A stretch of 8,493 nt of DNA from Azonexus sp. (GCA_031285115.1 JAITWU010000238.1:1-8493); one strand, 5' to 3'. Counted from the first letter of the stretch, positions 1-6,799 are shown. Notes: generated by a model not told the origin, from the sequence alone. Program-made: numbers and translations.

Positions 1-452
1 AGGCGGCTGCCGCTTGGGCTGGTGGTTTGGCCGTCGTTGCCGTAGAGGGCGTCGGCGGCGCGGCGGCTGTCGAGGATGTGCAGCGCGTCGGCGGTTTGTT
101 GCAGGTGCAGGGTAATCAGTCCGGCGTTGAGGCGGTGCAGTTCCTTGGCTTCCCGCGCCAGATCGAGCAGGGTTTGCCAGTCGCGGGCGAGTTGTCGTTG
201 GGCCGGGTTGGCGGCGAGCCAGTTTTCCATCGCGCCGCGCGTTTCGTTCTCGCCGCTGACGCCGAGCGCGGCGCGGCGCTCGGTTTCGAGGGCGTTGAGT
301 TGATCGACCAGATCGACCTTGGCTGCGGCAATGCCCGGCAGCGGCTCCGGGTTGGCTTGCCGCAAGGCCGTTTGCTCATCGTTGAGTTGCTCGATGAAGC
401 GGCCGATGAGCGCAATTTCGCGCCGGGTCAGGGCGGCGAGTTCGTCCATCAT
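1..452 (-). CDS. flgN: FlgN, flagellar export chaperone (3' end cut off by window edge)
   Basis: FlgN is the cytosolic type III export chaperone for the hook-filament junction proteins FlgK and FlgL. The frame opens at ATG 452-450, followed at once by a second ATG at 449-447, and stays open for 150 codons to the left edge. The usual family length is about 140-160 residues, so little is missing. The product is mostly helical and rich in Leu, Ala, Gln, Glu and Arg, beginning MMDELAALTRREIALIGRF. Near the end it carries YGNDGQT (residues 137-143), which resembles the C-terminal Tyr-Gly-x-x-Gly-Gln signature of the family. The start overlaps the flgM stop (ATGATG, TGA at 451-449), and no Shine-Dalgarno sequence is visible upstream, so translation is probably coupled to flgM. 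Location next to flgM supports the call. The stop codon lies outside the window. Confidence 0.9.
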   Translation of the reverse strand, partial: MMDELAALTRREIALIGRFIEQLNDEQTALRQANPEPLPGIAAAKVDLVDQLNALETERRAALGVSGENETRGAMENWLAANPAQRQLARDWQTLLDLAREAKELHRLNAGLITLHLQQTADALHILDSRRAADALYGNDGQTTSPSGSR

Positions 453-733
453 GCGGCGCGGCTGCTGGCGACGAGATCGCGGGCGGATTCGATGAGGCGG
501 TCGGCGATGGCTTCCGGATTGATCTTGAAGCGCCCCTCGGCGATGGCCTGTTTGATTTCCTGAATGCGGGCGCTATTGACGGGCGGCGCTTCGCCGCTGC
601 GCAGACTGCCAGCCAGCGGGCTGAGGCTGACGTCGGCGGCGGCTTTGGCGGCGGCTGCCGGATGGGCGTTGGCGTTGGTCGCCTTGGGCGTCACGCTGGC
701 GGTCGCGTGTTGGTATGAGGTGTCGATTTTCAT
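449..733 (-). CDS. flgM: FlgM, anti-sigma-28 (FliA) factor
   Basis: FlgM binds sigma-28 in the cytoplasm and blocks late flagellar genes. Once the hook is finished it is exported through the flagellar type III apparatus, freeing sigma-28. The 94-residue product matches the family's usual length (97 in Salmonella). It begins MKIDTSYQ, has a low-complexity Ala-rich N-terminal half (about residues 9-35) expected to be disordered, a SLSPLAGSLRSG segment (36-47), and the conserved sigma-binding C-terminal half at about 55-90, including RIQEIKQAIAEGRFKINPEA and IADRLIESARDLV. Start ATG at 733-731 is preceded by a modest GGGA at 744-741, 7 bases upstream. It follows flgA with a 93-bp gap that holds its own sigma-28-type promoter, and it overlaps flgN downstream. 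The sigma-28 promoter implies a feedback loop in which FlgM is made by the sigma factor it inhibits. Confidence 0.95.
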   Translation of the reverse strand: MKIDTSYQHATASVTPKATNANAHPAAAAKAAADVSLSPLAGSLRSGEAPPVNSARIQEIKQAIAEGRFKINPEAIADRLIESARDLVASSRAA

Positions 734-766
734 GGTGTATTCCCGAAATGTTATGTTCTGGTTCGT

Positions 767-793
767 TTAACGGTATCCCCAAGCAAAACTTTA
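767..793 (-). promoter_or_regulatory. Sigma-28 (FliA) promoter for flgM(N)
   Basis: Read on the minus strand, the flgA-flgM gap contains TAAAGTTT (793-786), an 11-base spacer, then ACCGTTAA (774-767). The known enterobacterial sigma-28 consensus is TAAAGTTT-N11-GCCGATAA: the -35 box matches 8 of 8, the spacer is exact, and the -10 box matches 6 of 8. The transcription start would fall near 760, giving a leader of about 27 bases before the flgM ATG at 733. The placement and polarity are what is expected for a late flagellar promoter on flgM. Confidence 0.88.
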
Positions 794-826
794 GCCAGAT
801 CGGGTTTCCGCCAGACGCCCGGCATC

Positions 827-1513
827 CTAAAAGCCGACCTCGACGGTGCCGTCGATCTGGGCGATGCCATTGATCGTCTGGCCGCCGGAACTCATCCGCA
901 CCTGCGCCACTTGACCGGCGCTGGCGTTGTTGAGCGCCCGTCCCTCGCCGCTGACGGCGAAGCCTTCGCCGCGGGAAATGACGCGCACGCTCTGGCCCTG
1001 GCGGATGACCAGCGGCGCGGCCAGTTGGTCGGCGCGCAGCGGTTGACCGGCGGCCAGCGAGTTGCGCAGTGTTTTGCCGACGGCTTCGGCGGCGCTGCCG
1101 ATAATGCCGGAGGGCAGCGTCGACAGGTCGCCGGTAACGACGCTGAGATCGCCTTCCTGAATCATCTGGCCGCTGGCGAGCGGGCGGGCGGTGACGACAT
1201 AATTGCCGGTCACGGCAATTTGTACCGGCACCAGCACGCTCCACACATTCGGTCCGAGACAGCGGACGCCGATCCGGGTTTGCCCGGAGAAGCGCGTGCC
1301 GGGCGGGGTGTAGGCTTCATGCGCCGAGCACGGCGGCAGACGCTCGACATCGAGCTGGCCGACGGTGATTTTGACCTGCCCCGGCATCCCCTGGGTTTGC
1401 AGGCGGACGTAGCGTTCGGCGGTATCGCGGACGACATCGACATCAGCGGCGGCAACGGCGGCGACCGCATCGAGCAGCAGGGCGAGAAGAAGGAAAAAAC
1501 AGCGCAGCGACAT
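827..1513 (-). CDS. flgA: FlgA, periplasmic chaperone for P-ring assembly
   Basis: FlgA is a periplasmic protein that helps FlgI assemble into the P ring around the rod. The 228-residue product (219 in Salmonella) has a Sec signal peptide: MSLR, then a hydrophobic run CFFLLLALLLDAVAAVAA, with cleavage likely near residues 22-23. Cys62 and Cys85 are placed like the cysteine pair of the family and could form a disulphide. A SAF-type domain follows at about 105-170 (YVVTARPLASGQMIQEGDLS), then a C-terminal beta region including GQSVRVISRGEGFAVSGEG and ending in GTVEVGF. Start ATG 1513-1511 is chosen because it gives the signal peptide directly; a GGCGGG tract abuts the start and TGAGG lies about 12 bases upstream, so the ribosome site is not ideal. 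It is divergent from flgB and upstream of flgM. No convincing promoter of its own was identified in the spacer. Confidence 0.94.
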   Translation of the reverse strand: MSLRCFFLLLALLLDAVAAVAAADVDVVRDTAERYVRLQTQGMPGQVKITVGQLDVERLPPCSAHEAYTPPGTRFSGQTRIGVRCLGPNVWSVLVPVQIAVTGNYVVTARPLASGQMIQEGDLSVVTGDLSTLPSGIIGSAAEAVGKTLRNSLAAGQPLRADQLAAPLVIRQGQSVRVISRGEGFAVSGEGRALNNASAGQVAQVRMSSGGQTINGIAQIDGTVEVGF

Positions 1514-1531
1514 CCCGCCATTTTGCCTCAG

Positions 1532-1629
1532 TCAGGTTACAGGGTACAGGTTTCAGGATTCAGTAATTCTTGCGCGGGCAAAGCCCGCGGAAACTGGTCT
1601 GAAACCTGACTCCTGAAACCTGAACCCTG
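1532..1629. repeat. Imperfect inverted repeat built of 7-bp CAGG units
   Basis: The left arm core is 1540-1563 and the right arm core is 1606-1629; the right arm read on the opposite strand matches the left at 22 of 24 positions. The arms are themselves degenerate direct heptads. On the plus strand from 1532 they read TCAGGTT, ACAGGGT, ACAGGTT, TCAGGAT, TCAG. On the minus strand from about 1630 they read GCAGGGT, TCAGGTT, TCAGGAG, TCAGGTT, TCAG. A CAGG at 1533-1536 could further pair with CCTG at 1630-1633 across a small bulge. The loop (1564-1605) contains a separate GC-rich hairpin. No T-tract follows, so it is not a standard intrinsic terminator. Its role is unknown; a mobile REP-like element, an insulator between the divergent promoters, or a protein-binding array are all possible. 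Confidence 0.8.
1573..1589. repeat. Perfect GC-rich hairpin in the flgA-flgB spacer
   Basis: CGCGGGC (1573-1579), loop AAA, GCCCGCG (1583-1589) forms a perfect 7-bp stem in DNA or in RNA from either strand. It sits within the loop of the larger heptad inverted repeat. There is no U-rich tail on either strand, so termination is unlikely. It resembles short palindromes of the REP type, but family membership cannot be judged from one copy. Confidence 0.7.
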
Positions 1630-1631
1630 CC

Positions 1632-1648
1632 TGGCACGAAGGGTGCTT
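1632..1648 (+). promoter_or_regulatory. Sigma-54 (RpoN) promoter for the flgB operon
   Basis: TGGCACG (1632-1638), a 4-base spacer, then GTGCT (1643-1647) matches the sigma-54 consensus TGGCACG-N4-TTGCA/T. The diagnostic GG (1633-1634) and GC (1645-1646) are separated by exactly 10 bases. The -24 box is perfect and the -12 box departs at its first base (G for T). The start of transcription should be about 12 bases past the GC, near 1658, leaving a leader of about 24 bases to the flgB ATG. A sigma-54 promoter needs an enhancer-binding activator, probably of the FleQ/FlrA or FleR/FlrC type; no binding site could be assigned. Confidence 0.88.
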
Positions 1649-1676
1649 TCTATCCCTTGAATCAACTCAAAAACTC

Positions 1677-1685
1677 ATGCCATGA
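1677..1685 (+). other. Two-codon start-stop (Met-Pro) overlapping the flgB start
   Basis: ATG at 1677-1679 is followed by CCA and TGA (1683-1685), in a frame different from flgB, and the TGA overlaps the flgB ATG (1682-1684). The predicted leader is only about 24 bases long and has no Shine-Dalgarno sequence for either ATG. If the first ATG is used, a ribosome would stop on top of the flgB start and could restart there. This may be chance; only the arrangement is seen. Confidence 0.3.
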
Positions 1686-2086
1686 ACATTGCCCAGAACG
1701 TATCGGTCTATAGCCAGGCGCTCAATTTGCGCATTCAGCGGCATCAGGTGCTGGCTTCCAATATTGCCAATGCCGATACGCCGAACTATCAGGCGCGCGA
1801 TTTCGATTTTGCCGACGCCATGCACAAGGCTATGGGCGGGCAGATGACTGGCGGTCTTGATCTGAACCGGACGGCGGCGGCGCATCTTGCCGGTGGCGGC
1901 AATGGCGGGGCGGCAAATTTGCAGTATCGGCAGGTGATCCAGGGGGCCGTCGACGGCAATACGGTGGATATGGATGTCGAACGCGCGGCGATTGGTGAAA
2001 ACGCCTTGCAGTATCAGATTCTGACGCAGTTGATCAGCAACAAATTCCAGGGCTTGCGCAACGCCATGGCCTCGACTAACGGTTAA
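1682..2086 (+). CDS. flgB: FlgB, proximal rod protein
   Basis: FlgB forms part of the proximal rod that crosses the periplasm between the MS ring and the distal rod. The 134-residue product (138 in Salmonella) has the N-terminal flagellar rod signature with ALNLRIQRHQVLASNIANAD at 13-32 followed by TPNYQARDFDF (33-43), and a C-terminal amphipathic helical end at about 90-131 (NTVDMDVERAAIGENALQYQ). These termini form the coiled-coil rod core shared by rod and hook proteins. The start at 1682 is secure, since an in-frame stop lies at 1658-1660 and no other usual start occurs between. It lacks a Shine-Dalgarno sequence, odd for the first gene of an operon. It is preceded by a sigma-54 promoter and followed by flgC after 11 bases; its stop overlaps the AAGGAG that serves flgC. 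Confidence 0.96.
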   Translation: MNIAQNVSVYSQALNLRIQRHQVLASNIANADTPNYQARDFDFADAMHKAMGGQMTGGLDLNRTAAAHLAGGGNGGAANLQYRQVIQGAVDGNTVDMDVERAAIGENALQYQILTQLISNKFQGLRNAMASTNG

Positions 2087-2097
2087 GGAGCGGTGAG

Positions 2098-2514
2098 ATG
2101 AGTCTGTTCAATGTCTTTCAGGTGTCGTCGAGCGCGATGACGGCGCAGTCGATGCGCCTCAATGCGGTGGCTTCCAATCTGGCCAATGCCGATAGCGTCG
2201 TTTCCGCCGATGGCAAGCCTTACCGGGCCAAGGAAGTGGTTTTTGAGGCGACGCCGATCGGCAACAACGGCGATTTGTCAAAAGGCGTGCGCGTGCGCCA
2301 GATTGTCGAAAACGCCGCGCCCCCGCGCATGGTGTATGACCCGAAAAATCCGGCGGCTGATGAGAAGGGCTATGTCGCCTTCTCCAATGTCGATGTCGTC
2401 GAACAGATGACCAACATGATTTCCGCCTCGCGCTCCTACCAGACCAATGTGGAAGTGATGAATACGGCCAAAACGATGCTGCTGCGGACTTTGCAGATTG
2501 GTCAAAACAATTAG
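2098..2514 (+). CDS. flgC: FlgC, proximal rod protein
   Basis: FlgC is a proximal rod subunit that stacks with FlgB and FlgF. The product is 138 residues (134 in Salmonella). The rod signature lies at about 8-32 (SMRLNAVASNLANAD), a central segment includes YDPKNPAADEKGYVAFSNVD (80-99), and the C-terminal helix is at about 104-135 (SRSYQTNVEVMNTAKTMLLR), both typical for FlgC. A strong AAGGAG at 2085-2090 sits 7 bases before ATG 2098 and overlaps the flgB stop, tying translation of the two genes. flgD follows after 23 bases. Confidence 0.97.
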   Translation: MSLFNVFQVSSSAMTAQSMRLNAVASNLANADSVVSADGKPYRAKEVVFEATPIGNNGDLSKGVRVRQIVENAAPPRMVYDPKNPAADEKGYVAFSNVDVVEQMTNMISASRSYQTNVEVMNTAKTMLLRTLQIGQNN

Positions 2515-2537
2515 ACCGGCTTAACAGGAGAATCCAC

Positions 2538-3230
2538 ATGACTACCGTCAATAACAGCACAGCGACCAGCGCCGCCGACCTTTACGCCCAGATCAACGGC
2601 GGATCGGGCACGGCCAGGGCAACCACCAGCGCCGAGGATGTGCAGAACCGCTTTCTCGCCTTGCTGACGACGCAACTGAAAAACCAGGACCCGCTCAACC
2701 CCGCCGACAATGCCCAGGTGACGCAGCAAATGGCGCAGTTGAGCACGGTTTCCGGCATCCAGCAGCTCAATGACACCTTGGGCAGCCTGCTCACCAGCTA
2801 TACCAATGCGCAGTCGATGCAGGCAGCCAGCCTGATCGGCAGAAATGTGATGATTGCTGGCAACAGTTTGCCGATGGCGAGCGGTCAGGCCGTCGGCGGC
2901 GTGGCGCTGGCCGCCCCGGCTGACGCCGTGGTGCTGACCATCAAGGACGCCAGCGGCAAGGTGGTGCAGACAGTTGACCTCGGCGCGCGCGACGCCAACA
3001 ACAAGACCTTCTATTTTTCCTGGGACGGCACCGATGCCGACGGCAATGTCCTGCCCGATGGCAACTACACCTTCAGCGTCGCGGCCAAGGCCAACGGGCA
3101 GACGGTTGATGCCGCGCCGATGCAGGTTGGCACGGTTAATGCTCTTGTTCGGGACACAACAGGCGCCTTCCAGCTCGATCTCGGCTCGTTTGGCTACGTC
3201 CCCTTCGATAAAGTCCTGCAAATTCTCTGA
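2538..3230 (+). CDS. flgD: FlgD, hook-capping (scaffold) protein
   Basis: FlgD sits at the tip of the growing hook and guides polymerisation of FlgE; it is discarded when the hook is done. Its 230 residues compare with 232 in Salmonella. The conserved N-terminal capping region is at about 33-82 (RFLALLTTQLKNQDPLNPAD, then QMAQLSTVSGIQQLND). The C-terminal half (about 100-230) contains the Ig-like/tudor-like FlgD domain, with FYFSWDGTDADGNVLPDGNY at 158-177 as its landmark. AGGAG at 2526-2530 lies 7 bases before the ATG. flgE follows after 14 bases, matching the use of the two products together. Confidence 0.97.
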   Translation: MTTVNNSTATSAADLYAQINGGSGTARATTSAEDVQNRFLALLTTQLKNQDPLNPADNAQVTQQMAQLSTVSGIQQLNDTLGSLLTSYTNAQSMQAASLIGRNVMIAGNSLPMASGQAVGGVALAAPADAVVLTIKDASGKVVQTVDLGARDANNKTFYFSWDGTDADGNVLPDGNYTFSVAAKANGQTVDAAPMQVGTVNALVRDTTGAFQLDLGSFGYVPFDKVLQIL

Positions 3231-3244
3231 GTGAGGTAAAGAAA

Positions 3245-4552
3245 ATGGCATTCCAGCAAGCACTGAGCGGTCTTTATGTCTCGTCGAATGCGATTGATGC
3301 GACCAGCAACAATATCGCCAATGCGAGCACCGTCGGCTACAAGAACCAGGCCGCCCATTTCGGCGACATGTTCGCTGCTTCGCTCAACGGCAGCGGCGCG
3401 AGCCAGATCGGCATCGGCGCCAACCTGATTGCCGTGGCGCAGCAATTCACCCAGGGCAATATCACCACCACCAACAACCCGCTCGACATTGCCATCAACG
3501 GCGGCGGTTTTTTCCGCATGAGCAACGACGGGAGCATTACCTATACCCGCAACGGTCAGTTCCATCTCGACAAGGAAGGCTTCATCGTCGATGACCAGGG
3601 GCGCAATCTGACCGGCTATCAGACGGTCAATGGCATCGTCACCCGCATCGTCGCGCCGCTGCATGTCGATTCCTCCTTCCTCTCGCCGATGGCGACCGGC
3701 TCCAACCCGAGCGCCTCCTACAACGGTGCTCAGGTCAACATCAATCTCGATTCCCGCTCGACCGTGCCAACGTCGACCTGGCTCGATGGCAATGCCCCTG
3801 GCGACTTGGCCAGTTACACGCCCGACCCGACGACCTACAGCTATACGACCAGCATGGATATTTACGACACGCTGGGCAACCCGCACAACATGGCTTACTA
3901 CTTCGTCAAGACGGCCAATCCGGGCGAGTGGGATGTCTATGTCAGCGTCGATGGCACGACCAACCAGAACGTCACGCCCGGCGGCGGCCCAGCCGCGACC
4001 CTGACCTTTGACACGATGGGGCGGCTGGTGAGCGGCAGCCCGATGAATCTGAGCATCGACATGAACAGTGTCATGGCGAGCCAGGGGCAGACCAATAACG
4101 CCTCGTCGCCGCTCAACTTCCCGGTCAATTTTTCCGGCACCAGCCAGTATGGCAGCAGCTTTGCCGTCAACAGCCTGACCCAGGACGGCTACTCTCCCGG
4201 CAGCCTGACCGGCCTAGGCGTCACTGCCGATGGCATCGTTCAGGGGCGTTACAGCAATGGTCAGACCATTTCGCTGGGCCAGATCATCCTTTCCGATTTC
4301 GCCAACCCCAACGGTTTGAAGGCCATCGGTAACAACCAGTGGGTCGAAACCTCCGAATCCGGGCCGCCGCTGCTCGACGTGGCCGGGATCAACGGGCGCG
4401 GGGCCTTGCAGGCGATGGCGGTGGAAGAATCGAACACCGACCTGACGCAGGAACTGGTGAATCTGATTACCTTCCAGCGCAACTATCAGGCCAACGCCCA
4501 GTCGATCAAGACCCAGGACGCGATCATGCAGACCATCGTCAACCTGCGTTAA
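3245..4552 (+). CDS. flgE: FlgE, flagellar hook protein
   Basis: FlgE polymerises into the curved hook that acts as a universal joint between rod and filament. The 435-residue product is somewhat longer than the 403 of Salmonella, as expected for variation in the exposed D1/D2 domains. The N-terminal rod/hook signature is at 5-34 (ALSGLYVSSNAIDATSNNIA), followed by the TTNNPLDIAINGGGFF segment (75-90) common to FlgE, FlgF and FlgG. The C-terminal helical domain is at 396-435, containing LTQELVNLITFQRNYQANAQ and ending IVNLR. The middle (about 145-370) is rich in Ser, Thr, Asn and Gly, typical of surface-exposed hook domains. GAGG at 3233-3236 lies 8 bases before the ATG. It lies between its cap gene flgD and the rod gene flgF. 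Confidence 0.97.
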   Translation: MAFQQALSGLYVSSNAIDATSNNIANASTVGYKNQAAHFGDMFAASLNGSGASQIGIGANLIAVAQQFTQGNITTTNNPLDIAINGGGFFRMSNDGSITYTRNGQFHLDKEGFIVDDQGRNLTGYQTVNGIVTRIVAPLHVDSSFLSPMATGSNPSASYNGAQVNINLDSRSTVPTSTWLDGNAPGDLASYTPDPTTYSYTTSMDIYDTLGNPHNMAYYFVKTANPGEWDVYVSVDGTTNQNVTPGGGPAATLTFDTMGRLVSGSPMNLSIDMNSVMASQGQTNNASSPLNFPVNFSGTSQYGSSFAVNSLTQDGYSPGSLTGLGVTADGIVQGRYSNGQTISLGQIILSDFANPNGLKAIGNNQWVETSESGPPLLDVAGINGRGALQAMAVEESNTDLTQELVNLITFQRNYQANAQSIKTQDAIMQTIVNLR

Positions 4553-4571
4553 GGCACGCTGAGCCAGCATC

Positions 4572-5315
4572 ATGGATCGCCTGATCTACACCGCCATGAC
4601 CGGGGCCAAGCATGTTTTCATGCAGCAGGCTGGCAACGCCAACAATCTGGCCAACGCCAGCACCATCGGCTTCAAGGCGCAGGAGCACCGCTTTCGCGCC
4701 GTGCCGGTGCAGAGCGAAGGGCTGCCGACGCGCGCCTTTACGGTGGACGCCTCGGTCGCCGACGTGTTCGACGAAGGCCCCTTGATGTTTACCGGCAATG
4801 ATCTCGATGTCGCGGTCAAGGGCAAAGGCTGGATCGCCCTGCAATTGCCGGACGGCAGCGAGGCTTATACCCGCGCTGGCGGCCTGATGGTCGACGCGGC
4901 GGGCCTGTTGCAGACCAAGACCGGCTACAACGTGCAGGGCGACGGCGGGGCCATCAATATTCCGCCGGACAACAACATCACCATCGGCTTCGATGGCACG
5001 GTCTCGGTCGTCGCCAATTTCGGCAACCAGAACAATGTCAATATTCTTGGCCGCATCAAGCTGGTCAATCCGCCGGAAGAAAATCTGGTGCGCGGCGGCG
5101 ATGGCCTGTTCCGCCTGCGCGACGGCCAGCCAGCGCCCGCCGACGAAAACGTCAATTTGACGCCGGGAACGCTCGAAGGCAGCAACGTTAACGTGACCGA
5201 CGCGATGGTCAATCTCATCAGCCTCGCGCGCCAGTTTGAAATGCAGATGCAAATGATGCAAAAAGCCGACGCCAACGCCCAGCGCGCCGACCAGTTACTC
5301 TCGATCGCTGGCTGA
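4572..5315 (+). CDS. flgF: FlgF, rod protein
   Basis: FlgF is a rod subunit lying between the FlgB/FlgC proximal part and the FlgG distal rod. The product is 247 residues (251 in Salmonella). It starts [20 protein letters not shown], with the characteristic LIYTAMTGA of FlgF, then [16 protein letters not shown] (22-37). A central [16 protein letters not shown] segment and a C-terminal helical end (195-247: [20 protein letters not shown], then Met/Gln-rich [17 protein letters not shown]) complete the fold. The ribosome site is weak: GAG at 4561-4563, with an AAGG further up overlapping the flgE stop. The gap to flgE is 19 bases and to flgG 14 bases. Confidence 0.96.
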   Translation: MDRLIYTAMTGAKHVFMQQAGNANNLANASTIGFKAQEHRFRAVPVQSEGLPTRAFTVDASVADVFDEGPLMFTGNDLDVAVKGKGWIALQLPDGSEAYTRAGGLMVDAAGLLQTKTGYNVQGDGGAINIPPDNNITIGFDGTVSVVANFGNQNNVNILGRIKLVNPPEENLVRGGDGLFRLRDGQPAPADENVNLTPGTLEGSNVNVTDAMVNLISLARQFEMQMQMMQKADANAQRADQLLSIAG

Positions 5316-5329
5316 CAGGACTAAAAATC

Positions 5330-6112
5330 ATGATTCGCTCCCTCTGGATTGCCCGTACCGGACTCGACGCCCAGCAGACCCAGCTCGACGTCATCGCCAA
5401 CAACCTCGCCAACCTGAGCACCAACGGCTTCAAGCGTTCGCGCGCGGTGTTTGAAGACTTGATCTACCAGACCCTGCGCCAGCCCGGCGCGCAATCGTCG
5501 CAGCAGACCCAGGTGCCGACCGGCCTGCAACTCGGCACCGGGGCGCGGCCAGTCGCCACCGCCCGCCTGTTTACCCAGGGCAATCTGCAAAAAACCGACA
5601 ATCCGCTCGATGTCGCCATCCAGGGCAATGGTTTTTTCCAGATCCTGCTCCCCGACGGCACTACCGGCTATACCCGCGATGGCTCCTTCCAGAAGGATAA
5701 CCAGGGGCAGATCGTCACCGCTGACGGTTACCCGCTGCAACCCAATATCACCATCCCGGATAACGCCCTCAGTGTTTCGGTCGCTCTCGACGGCACGGTG
5801 AGCATCACCCAGGCGGGCGTCGTCGGCAGCACCCAGATCGGCAGTATCCAACTGGCGACCTTCATCAACCCGACCGGCCTGCTTGGCATCGGCCAGAACC
5901 TCTTTCTCGAAACCGCGGCGAGCGGCGCGCCAGCGACCAATACGCCGGGCACCAACGGCGCGGGTCAGGTCAACCAGTTTTTTGTCGAGACTTCCAATGT
6001 GAACGTTGCCGAAGAACTGGTGACGATGATCGAAACCCAGCGCGCCTATGAACTCAACTCCAAGGTGATCTCGACCTCGGACGCCATGCTTGGCCGCCTG
6101 ACGCAACTGTGA
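5330..6112 (+). CDS. flgG: FlgG, distal rod protein
   Basis: FlgG forms the distal rod, the straight drive shaft through the P and L rings. At 260 residues it equals the Salmonella protein. The start [20 protein letters not shown] (1-20) followed by [19 protein letters not shown] is the FlgG form of the rod signature. The stretch at about 43-66 ([16 protein letters not shown]) is the FlgG-specific segment that keeps the rod straight compared with the hook protein. The [15 protein letters not shown] segment is at 91-105, and the C-terminal helix with [20 protein letters not shown] lies near the end. CAGGA at 5316-5320, directly after the flgF stop, lies 9 bases before the ATG. Confidence 0.97.
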   Translation: MIRSLWIARTGLDAQQTQLDVIANNLANLSTNGFKRSRAVFEDLIYQTLRQPGAQSSQQTQVPTGLQLGTGARPVATARLFTQGNLQKTDNPLDVAIQGNGFFQILLPDGTTGYTRDGSFQKDNQGQIVTADGYPLQPNITIPDNALSVSVALDGTVSITQAGVVGSTQIGSIQLATFINPTGLLGIGQNLFLETAASGAPATNTPGTNGAGQVNQFFVETSNVNVAEELVTMIETQRAYELNSKVISTSDAMLGRLTQL

Positions 6113-6121
6113 GGTGAGGTC

Positions 6122-6778
6122 ATGAAACGCCTCTTGCTTCTCGCCCTGATCGCCGCCGCTGGCTGCACCACGGTGCCGCCGACCAATGTGCACCAGCCGA
6201 TGACGGCAAGGCCGTCGCTGCGCAGCGAGACGGCAGTCGCCAATGGTTCGATCTGGCAGCCCGGCGCCAGCCGCCCCCTGTTCGAGGATCGCCGGGCGCG
6301 TTACGTTGGTGACACGATCACCGTGCGCATTACCGAAAACACCAATGCGACGAAAAATTCTTCGACCAAGGTCGACAAGAACGGCAATGTCACCGCTGCG
6401 GTCAACGCCTACACCGGCCTGCCCGGCAAGGGGCTGGCGGGGCTGAACCTCGACGCGGGCAGCAGCAACACCTTCAGCGGCAGCGGTCAGGCCGCCAACA
6501 ACAATGTCTTCACCGGCAACATCACCGTCACCGTCATTGACACGCTGCCCAACGGCAACCTGCTGGTCTCCGGCGAAAAACAGGTAGCCATCGGCCAGGA
6601 GCAGGAATACGTCCGCATTTCCGGCGTCATCAATCCGAGTTTCATTGATGCCCAGAATACGGTTCCGTCATCGTCGGTGGCGGACGCCCGGATCGAATAC
6701 AAATCCTCCGGCCAGAGCAGCGAAGCTCAGGTCATGGGCTGGCTGGCACGGTTCTTCCTTAATGTTCTGCCATTCTAG
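6122..6778 (+). CDS. flgH: FlgH, L-ring lipoprotein
   Basis: FlgH assembles the L ring in the outer membrane, the bushing through which the rod passes. The 218-residue product (232 in Salmonella) begins with a lipoprotein signal peptide, MKRLLLLALIAAAGC, in which AAGC is the lipobox and Cys15 the expected lipidated residue. FlgH landmarks follow: SIWQPGASRPLFEDRRARYV (43-62), GDTITVRITENTNA (63-76), NITVTVIDTLPNGNLLVSGE (133-152), and YVRISGVINPSFIDAQNTV (163-181), ending in a WLARFFLNVLPF hydrophobic tail. A doubled GAGGTGAGG at 6111-6119 overlaps the flgG stop; the first copy is 7 bases from the ATG. The next gene is the P-ring gene flgI. Confidence 0.97.
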   Translation: MKRLLLLALIAAAGCTTVPPTNVHQPMTARPSLRSETAVANGSIWQPGASRPLFEDRRARYVGDTITVRITENTNATKNSSTKVDKNGNVTAAVNAYTGLPGKGLAGLNLDAGSSNTFSGSGQAANNNVFTGNITVTVIDTLPNGNLLVSGEKQVAIGQEQEYVRISGVINPSFIDAQNTVPSSSVADARIEYKSSGQSSEAQVMGWLARFFLNVLPF

Positions 6779-6799
6779 GCAAGATCAGGGAGGCGCGGC

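Noticed and set aside
116..415. Minus-strand 99-codon frame inside flgN
   Set aside because: It is shifted by one base from the flgN frame, which is recognisable by its C-terminal YGNDGQT and its overlap with flgM.
573..1244. Minus-strand open frame of 223 codons spanning flgM, its promoter and part of flgA
   Set aside because: It is out of frame with both real genes, extremely Arg/Gln-rich, and would bury the sigma-28 promoter.
1573..1589. Hairpin considered as an intrinsic terminator between divergent genes
   Set aside because: No U-tract follows on either strand, and its position upstream of both genes gives no transcript to terminate.
911..1609. Plus-strand open frame of 232 codons opposite flgA, reaching into the divergent spacer
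   Set aside because: It is antisense to a well-supported flgA and ends inside the repeat structure; the composition is that of a GC-rich shadow.
1657..1670. TTGAATCAA and following TCAA as a possible FleQ-like operator in the flgB leader
   Set aside because: The half-sites are only 4 bases, the fit to any known operator is weak, and such AT-rich matches arise easily by chance.
2511..3263. Minus-strand open frame of 250 codons opposite flgD
   Set aside because: It covers flgD almost exactly, its translation is His/Arg/Gly-rich without motifs, and flgD is clear on the other strand.
4539..5261. Minus-strand open frame of 240 codons opposite flgF
   Set aside because: It is an antisense shadow of flgF; the His- and Asp-rich translation has no domain.
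5321..6193. Minus-strand open frame of 290 codons opposite flgG and the flgH start
   Set aside because: It is a shadow of flgG by codon periodicity, with no ribosome site or recognisable domain.
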